Assembly: GCA_039588335.1 (NCBI GenBank)
Contig: JBDGZZ010000123.1
Coordinates: forward strand, 1 to 11,229
DNA length: 11,229 bases
Source of the DNA: G020351775 sp039588335
GTDB taxonomy: Bacteria; Gemmatimonadota; Gemmatimonadetes; Gemmatimonadales; GWC2-71-9
Reading direction: 5' to 3'
The notes beneath the pieces are model-generated. The model worked only from the letters and a program-made list of their open reading frames with translations. It was not told where the DNA came from and did no database searches. The translations under genes were made by a program, and so were the position numbers. Shown in pieces: positions 6,425 through 11,229 of the stretch (the first letter of the stretch is position 1; the number at the start of each line of letters is the position of its first letter).

Positions 6425-8197
6425 ATGACCCCAACTCCCGGCGCCCCTCAGTCTCTGATCTCACAGGACATCGACGCCCCACAGCTCTTCGACCGAGCAC
6501 AGGAAGTATTCAGCGATTTGTTCGAGGTCGTTCGCTTGGTCGCCGCGTCCCCTGAGCGCGCGCTCTTCGTTGTGCGCGACGCCGTACTGAAGCGAGAGGT
6601 TGCACTTCGTGTACACCTCGAGCCGGACTCTCCGAGCAGATCATGGTACGAACGTGAAACCGAACTGATGGCGAGTTTTCACCACGACGGTTTGCGCACG
6701 ATCTACTCCGCCGGATACAGGGGAGCCTGGGCCTACCGAGTGGCCAAATGGGTAGACGGAGAAAGTCTCGAGGCGGCGGTCTCGCGCGGCCCACGACCGA
6801 TTCCACGCGTGCTGCGGATCGCTCGTACACTCACGAGCCTGCTCGAGTACGTCCACTCCAACCAGATCACTGTGCGGCGCGTGGTTCCGGCCACTGTAAT
6901 GCTGGAGGCCACGGGTAGGACCGTGGTCATCGATCTCAGGTTTGCCAGTGTTTGCCTGGATTTGGCCGACCCGTTGGACCAGGAGAGCATGCCTTTCGTT
7001 GCACCCGAAATCCGCGGCGGCGGCGCTGGTGACCCGATGAGTGACGTGTACCTCGCAGGTGCATTGCTCTACTACTCACTCACTGCAACGATACCGGCGC
7101 TCGACCCGGCTGAAATCGCGCCACCCAAGAAGTTGCGGCCTACTTCCCCTCGAATACTCGACCGCATTCTGATGCGCGCTTTGAGCGCGGACCCCGGAAA
7201 TCGCTACCTATCCGCCGCGGAAATGAGCGACGAACTCGCCTCCGAGCTTGGCGATGCAGCGCTGGCGATCCCGGTCTCACTACAGAGCGGAGCCGCCTAT
7301 GAGGACACGAGAGCGTGGGAGGTGCACTTGCGGCGGGCGCTGGGTGACGACTATGAGCTGCTGGGTGAACTGGGCTCCGGAGGATTTGGGAGAGTGTACC
7401 AGGTGCGCGATCTCGAGTTGGAGCGAGAGGTGGCCCTCAAGGTGTTGCACCCCTTTCTCACATCCGACCCGGCGGTGGTCGAGCGGTTTCGCCGCGAAGC
7501 GCAATTGGCAGCCCGTGTCGTACACTCACATATCGTGAACACGTACGACATCGGCGGGCGGGCCGGCCTGCTCTGGTATACCATGGAGTACGTTCCGGGA
7601 GGAAACCTCGCCCAGATTGTCGATGCGGAAGGGCCGCTACCGCTCGACCGCGTGGTCAGAATGCTGAGAGAGGCCCTCGATGCGCTCAAACTCGCGCACG
7701 GTTATGGATTGGTCCATCGCGATCTCAAACCCGAGAATATCCTGCTAGAAAAGACTGGAAGCCTGAGGATAGCGGATTTTGGACTCGCGCTAGCTCTCCA
7801 GCGCCCAGATTTGCATGGTGGTGCGTCGTCCCGGTCCGGCACTCCTGAGTTCGCAGCTCCCGAGCAGATGCTGGGTGAACCGGTTGACGACCGGGCCGAC
7901 CTCTACTCGCTCACACTCTGCGCATATTACGCGTTGACCGGAGCGTCACCGTTTGGCAGTGGGTCGGCGACCTCGATCCTCGCGCGGCACACTGTGGGAA
8001 CTCTGCCAGACATCGCTGCTGCACGAGACGATGTACGGCCAGAATTAGTGAAGGTCCTAGCCAGGGGAGCCGCACGAGCCCCGTCCGACCGGTTCCAGTC
8101 TGCCGAATCATACTTGCAGGCCCTGGAACAGTCGCTGAAGCCGGTGTGGGCCAATCCGCTGCGGTGGCTCCGCCGGGGCCAGAGCCGTCAGTCCTGA
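6425..8197 (+). CDS. Soluble Ser/Thr protein kinase with N-terminal pseudokinase domain
   Basis: From ATG 6425 the product has 590 residues and two kinase-like domains. The second (about 310-570) is a complete Hanks-type kinase: glycine loop GELGSGGFGRVY 314-325, Lys339 in VALKV, Glu358 in helix C, HRDLKPEN 431-438, DFG 451-453, and a GTPEFAAPEQ activation/APE segment at 472-481. The first (about 30-275) keeps the fold outline, including the ETE near 78-80, APE at 193-195 and a DVYLAGALLYYSLT helix, but lacks catalytic residues. The HRD position reads VRR (150-152), the catalytic-loop Lys and Asn positions read Val and Thr, DFG reads DLR (170-172), and the ATP lysine position is Arg62. No membrane helix or sensor domain is visible; the C-terminus is short and basic. 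GTG 6404 is a possible in-frame alternative start. An upstream ATG at 6293 would translate through the palindrome and repeats and is disfavoured. It may regulate transport or glycan synthesis; its targets are unknown. Confidence 0.92.
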   Translation: MTPTPGAPQSLISQDIDAPQLFDRAQEVFSDLFEVVRLVAASPERALFVVRDAVLKREVALRVHLEPDSPSRSWYERETELMASFHHDGLRTIYSAGYRGAWAYRVAKWVDGESLEAAVSRGPRPIPRVLRIARTLTSLLEYVHSNQITVRRVVPATVMLEATGRTVVIDLRFASVCLDLADPLDQESMPFVAPEIRGGGAGDPMSDVYLAGALLYYSLTATIPALDPAEIAPPKKLRPTSPRILDRILMRALSADPGNRYLSAAEMSDELASELGDAALAIPVSLQSGAAYEDTRAWEVHLRRALGDDYELLGELGSGGFGRVYQVRDLELEREVALKVLHPFLTSDPAVVERFRREAQLAARVVHSHIVNTYDIGGRAGLLWYTMEYVPGGNLAQIVDAEGPLPLDRVVRMLREALDALKLAHGYGLVHRDLKPENILLEKTGSLRIADFGLALALQRPDLHGGASSRSGTPEFAAPEQMLGEPVDDRADLYSLTLCAYYALTGASPFGSGSATSILARHTVGTLPDIAAARDDVRPELVKVLARGAARAPSDRFQSAESYLQALEQSLKPVWANPLRWLRRGQSRQS

Positions 8198-8224
8198 TCC
8201 CAATTCGCCAGCCCGCTCCCCGCT

Positions 8225-9298
8225 TTGTTGGTCACACTGATAACTTCGACTCCACAACACGTGTCCCGAGGCAGTGGAACGTTCGTCGCCGGCATCACAC
8301 TCGAACGGGGATTGGCCCAACAGGGACATCGACTCCGAGTCATCCGTCCAAGCCGCTTGCCCGGATTCATGGGGCACACGCTGCAGCGATTTGTATTCAA
8401 CGCCGGTATCTCCCCAGACGCCGTCGCGGATGCCGACGTAGTGATCGGGCTGGACATGGACGGATTCACGGTGTCTGGACGCTGCCGCCGGTTCGTGTGT
8501 TACCTGATGGGTGTTCTCGCCGATGAGGCCATCTTCGAGCGCGCACTGCCCGCAGGACTCCTCCGTTTGCAGGCCCGCAGCGAGCAGATCAGTGCCACGA
8601 GAGCTGACATGGTCCTCACCACCAGTCAGTACAGTCGGCGGCGGGCGAGCGAGGAATACGGTATTCCGACGGAGAGAATCCGAGTCGTTCCGCCCGCCTT
8701 TGACGTACAGCGCTGGCGAAGCGACCTGGCGGCGGCAGCACCCCGGCCGAGCGGTAGCGGCCGGTCGGCTGTGCTATGTGTCGCTCACATGTATCCGAGA
8801 AAGAACATCGCCGCCTTGATAAGAGCGACGCGGTTGTTGGCGGACAGAGTACCGGGCATAGAGGTGCGTGTCGTCGGAAACGGTCCTGAACGAGCACACA
8901 TACAGGGATTGGCAAAGTCATTGGGAGTTGAGGCACATGTAAGACTTCTTGGACAGTTGTCACATCGCGATCTGGTGACCGAGTTCTCTTCGTGCGATGT
9001 GTTCTGCTTGCCAAGCTTGCAAGAGGGCTTCGGCATCGTGTTTCTGGAGGCGATGGCGAGTGGTAAACCGGTTGTCGGCTGCCGTACGAGTTCGACTCCT
9101 GAACTCGTAGAGCATGGAGTAAATGGCTTCCTCGCGTCGCCACATGACGATCTCGACTTGGCCGAGCAACTCCATCGGTGTTTGGAAGACGCAGACCTGC
9201 GGATATCGATGAGCGAGGCCAATGTGCTCAAAGCCGAGCAGTACGATGTCAGCAAGACTACGAGCCGCTTGATAGATTTGGTGGCGGCCTCTGTCTAG
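8225..9298 (+). CDS. GT4-type glycosyltransferase (GT-B fold)
   Basis: This 357-residue protein is a retaining GT-B glycosyltransferase of the GT4 type. The N-terminal half has the acceptor-side signature RGSGTFVAGITLERGLAQQGH (15-35). The C-terminal half has the donor-site motifs VAHMYPRKNIAALIRA (186-201), RVVGNGPER (215-223) and the EX7E motif EGFGIVFLE (Glu267 and Glu275), followed by AMASGKPVVG and STPELVEHGVNGFL. It should transfer a sugar from an NDP-sugar donor; family members build LPS, capsule, glycolipids or small glycosides. No signal peptide or membrane helix is seen, so it is cytoplasmic or peripheral to the membrane. In-frame TGA 8195-8197 is followed by no ATG or GTG, so translation must start at TTG 8225 or the adjacent TTG 8228, without a visible Shine-Dalgarno sequence. 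It lies 27 bases after the kinase stop and is probably cotranscribed with it. Confidence 0.93.
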   Translation: MLVTLITSTPQHVSRGSGTFVAGITLERGLAQQGHRLRVIRPSRLPGFMGHTLQRFVFNAGISPDAVADADVVIGLDMDGFTVSGRCRRFVCYLMGVLADEAIFERALPAGLLRLQARSEQISATRADMVLTTSQYSRRRASEEYGIPTERIRVVPPAFDVQRWRSDLAAAAPRPSGSGRSAVLCVAHMYPRKNIAALIRATRLLADRVPGIEVRVVGNGPERAHIQGLAKSLGVEAHVRLLGQLSHRDLVTEFSSCDVFCLPSLQEGFGIVFLEAMASGKPVVGCRTSSTPELVEHGVNGFLASPHDDLDLAEQLHRCLEDADLRISMSEANVLKAEQYDVSKTTSRLIDLVAASV

Positions 9299-9350
9299 AT
9301 CGTGACAACAGCGCCTGCCAATCTGCAAACCTCTGCCGGGGAAACCACCG

Positions 9351-10172
9351 ATGAAGCTAGCACTGGCACAACAATCCGCTGGACCAGATCGTGAATCCAA
9401 CTTGGGCCGCGCACTGGCGGCGATGGATAGTGCCAAGGAAGCTGGTGCAGACGTCGTAGCATTTCCCGAACTCGCCATCGACCGCTTCTTTCCGCAACAC
9501 GAGCGTGACGCTGGCGCGCGCGGTATAGCAGAACGGATTCCCGGGCCGACGAGTGACGCTATCTCACGGAAGGCGGCCGAGCTTTCCCTCGTCACGGTGT
9601 TCAACATGTATGAGGCTGATGGGTCTGGCAGGTACTTCGATTCTTCTCCCGTTTTCGATGCGGACGGATCACTACTCGGCGTGACACGAATGGTCCACAT
9701 CACTGATTATGCATGTTTCCATGAGCAGGCCTATTACGATCCCGGCGATCAGGGAGCACCCGTTTACACAACGAAGGCAGGAGCGATCGGCGTAGCCATC
9801 TGCTACGATCGGCACTACCCGGAGTACATGCGCGCCCTCGGTGTTGGCGGAGCTGAGTTGGTGATCATCCCTCAGGCCGGTGCACTGGACGAATGGCCGG
9901 AAGGTCTGTACGAAGCGGAAGTTCGCACCGCAGCGTTTCAGAACGGCTACTTCACGGCGCTGTGCAACAGAGTTGGCGAGGAACAGCGCCTCACGTTCGC
10001 CGGCGAGTCGTTTGTCGTAAACCCACAGGGTCAGGTCGTAGCGCGGGGGAAGCGGCTAACGGATGACCTGGTCCTCACGGACATCGATCTTTCCGAGTGT
10101 GCCTCTTCCCCCGCCCGGACGCTCTTCTGGCGCGACCGGCGTCCCGATCTATATCGAGACTGGTTCGGGTAG
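9351..10172 (+). CDS. Carbon-nitrogen hydrolase (nitrilase superfamily) lacking the usual catalytic Lys
   Basis: This 273-residue protein has normal nitrilase-superfamily length and features. The nucleophile-side Glu40 lies in VVAFPELAI, the accessory Glu125 in FHEQAYYDPGD (123-133), and the nucleophile Cys151 in VAICYDRHYPEYMRAL (148-163). YEAEVRTAAFQNGYFTALCNRVG (187-209) and FAGESFVVNPQG (217-228) are typical of the N-carbamoylputrescine amidase/beta-ureidopropionase branch. Such enzymes cleave amide or carbamoyl C-N bonds through a Glu-Lys-Cys triad. Where relatives read RKxH, this protein reads RMVH (113-116), so the lysine position appears to be Met114. It could be a variant subfamily or have altered activity. 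The ATG has GGGGA about ten bases upstream. It starts 52 bases after the glycosyltransferase stop. The last 24 bases overlap the opposing RND gene. Confidence 0.92.
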   Translation: MKLALAQQSAGPDRESNLGRALAAMDSAKEAGADVVAFPELAIDRFFPQHERDAGARGIAERIPGPTSDAISRKAAELSLVTVFNMYEADGSGRYFDSSPVFDADGSLLGVTRMVHITDYACFHEQAYYDPGDQGAPVYTTKAGAIGVAICYDRHYPEYMRALGVGGAELVIIPQAGALDEWPEGLYEAEVRTAAFQNGYFTALCNRVGEEQRLTFAGESFVVNPQGQVVARGKRLTDDLVLTDIDLSECASSPARTLFWRDRRPDLYRDWFG

Positions 10173-11229
10173 GCGGTGTTCTCCCGTCAAGGATTCCTCT
10201 AGCTCTCTCTCCACGGAGCGTTCCTCGTCTTCCTCCGTGTGGCGCTCCGGTCTGAATTGCCGCACCAAGAAGTCGTCGAGGTCGTCGAGCAAGGAATACA
10301 TCACTGGGACCAGCATCAGCGTCAGGAACGTAGCGAACGTCAGGCCCGCGATGACTGCAATGGCCATCGGACCCCACCAGGCTGCCTGTTCACCACCCCA
10401 GTAGGGATCCGGACTCAGGCTGGTGTAGAGCCCGAAGAAGTCGAAGTTCAGCCCTATCGCCAGCGGCACCAACCCGAGCACGGTTGTAATCGCTGTCAGT
10501 ATTACCGGTCGGAACCGGGTCTTGCCTCCGCGGATCAACGCTTCTCGTCGATCCAATCCATCACGATGTCTGAGAGTGTCGATATAGTCGATCAACACAA
10601 TGGCGTTGTTTACGACGACGCCGGCCAGGCTGATTACGCCGACGCCCGTCATGATGATTCCGAACGGCATCCTGAAGACAATCAGGCCGATGAGGACCCC
10701 GATGATCGACAACAGAACCGAACTCATGATGATGAGCGGCTTGGTTACGGAATCAAACTGTGTCACCAGAATGAATCCGATGAGGAACACGGCCGTGATG
10801 AACGCCCCTGTCAGAAATGCCTGTGACTCCTGCTGGTCCTGCATCTGCCCGGCGTAGCTCAATCGATAACCGCCGGGCAACGACGCCTCGAATTCTGCCA
10901 GCTCAGATCTGACCTCTTCGAGCACCGCTATTGCGTTGTACCCTTGTCTTACATCCGACCCTACGGTCACGACCTTTTCGAGATCCTTCCGGTTGATGCC
11001 CCCAAAGCCTTCACCGACACGCCAGGTGGCAACCGACGACAACGGCACTTGCTGTCCATCCGCAACAATCGTCAGGTCGCCGATTGAACTCAGGTCTGCA
11101 CGGTATTCCTCAGCCAACCGGACAGTGATGTCGTATTCGTCCTTGCCGTCCCGGAACTTCGAAGCCTCCGTGCCGTTGATGGCGCTTCGTACGGTGAATC
11201 CAATGTCTCGTGTATTGAGACCGTAGAGC
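10149..11229 (-). CDS. RND efflux transporter permease, AcrB/HAE1 type (C-terminal part)
   Basis: The last 359 residues of a large inner-membrane RND pump are visible; the gene enters from the right edge and its N-terminal two thirds are outside. The visible part starts in the second periplasmic porter region (GDLTIVADGQQVPLSSVA, then LPGGYRLSYAGQMQDQQES). It continues through the last five membrane helices, including AFLTGAFITAVFLIGFILV, the RMPFGIIMTGVGVISLAGV helix with VVVNNAIVLIDYI, and TRFRPVILTAITTVLGLVPL, and ends in an acidic cytoplasmic tail. Such pumps export drugs, lipids or metabolites by proton antiport with an adaptor and an outer-membrane channel. The proton-relay aspartates of helix 4 are outside the window. 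The stop at 10149-10151 lies inside the 3' end of the convergent hydrolase gene. It belongs to a separate unit from the leftward operon at 1-4491. Confidence 0.93.
   Translation of the reverse strand, partial: LYGLNTRDIGFTVRSAINGTEASKFRDGKDEYDITVRLAEEYRADLSSIGDLTIVADGQQVPLSSVATWRVGEGFGGINRKDLEKVVTVGSDVRQGYNAIAVLEEVRSELAEFEASLPGGYRLSYAGQMQDQQESQAFLTGAFITAVFLIGFILVTQFDSVTKPLIIMSSVLLSIIGVLIGLIVFRMPFGIIMTGVGVISLAGVVVNNAIVLIDYIDTLRHRDGLDRREALIRGGKTRFRPVILTAITTVLGLVPLAIGLNFDFFGLYTSLSPDPYWGGEQAAWWGPMAIAVIAGLTFATFLTLMLVPVMYSLLDDLDDFLVRQFRPERHTEEDEERSVERELEESLTGEHRLPEPVSI

Noticed and set aside
5547..6428. A 293-residue plus-strand open frame
   Set aside because: It lies almost wholly inside the DppC-type permease in another frame, is rich in Arg, Cys and His with no recognisable domain, and is a typical shadow of high-GC coding sequence.
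8960..9703. A 247-residue minus-strand open frame spanning the glycosyltransferase and hydrolase
   Set aside because: It is antisense to two genes with clear family motifs and shows no domain of its own.

Overview
The window looks like a chromosomal stretch from a high-GC (roughly 60% by eye) diderm bacterium. An RND efflux permease at the right edge implies an outer membrane, and there is a predicted lipoprotein with a lipobox. Shine-Dalgarno sites are weak or absent at several starts, and Ser/Thr protein kinase genes of this style are common in phyla such as Gemmatimonadota. That phylum is only a guess. Coding density is very high, with 9 protein genes, two of them cut by the window edges. 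No tRNA, rRNA, CRISPR, insertion sequence or phage gene was seen, and no gene-free stretch exceeds 100 bases.

Left half, leftward operon (about 4491 down to 1 and beyond). A lipid-anchored family-5 ABC solute-binding protein is followed, with an ATGA overlap, by a GHMP-family sugar kinase of the heptose/fucose-kinase-like type. This is followed, with a 20-bp overlap, by a heparinase II/III-family polysaccharide lyase that runs off the left end. No stop interrupts the lyase frame from its start at 1884 to base 1, so 628 residues are visible. The tight overlaps indicate one translationally coupled operon. It suggests uptake or salvage of an acidic-sugar oligosaccharide: bind, import, cleave, phosphorylate the sugar.

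Right half, rightward genes (4490 to 10172). Two Dpp/Opp-type permeases overlap by ATGA. A 97-bp spacer follows, holding a near-perfect GC-rich palindrome and a tandem octamer. Next come a soluble Ser/Thr kinase with a degenerate pseudokinase domain fused in front of an intact kinase domain, a GT4-type glycosyltransferase with a TTG start, and a nitrilase-superfamily amidohydrolase in which the usual catalytic lysine position reads as methionine. The amidohydrolase overlaps, tail to tail, the last codons of an RND efflux permease on the opposite strand.

The binding protein and its presumed permeases are divergent. Their most plausible ATG codons sit inside the same six bases, GCATGC, at 4488-4493, so no intergenic promoter region exists. 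No ABC ATPase gene is visible, so the transporter must borrow one or use one encoded elsewhere. The most interesting points are the overlapping divergent starts, the lyase/sugar-kinase/'peptide' transporter combination, the pseudokinase-kinase fusion, and the lysine-less nitrilase homologue.
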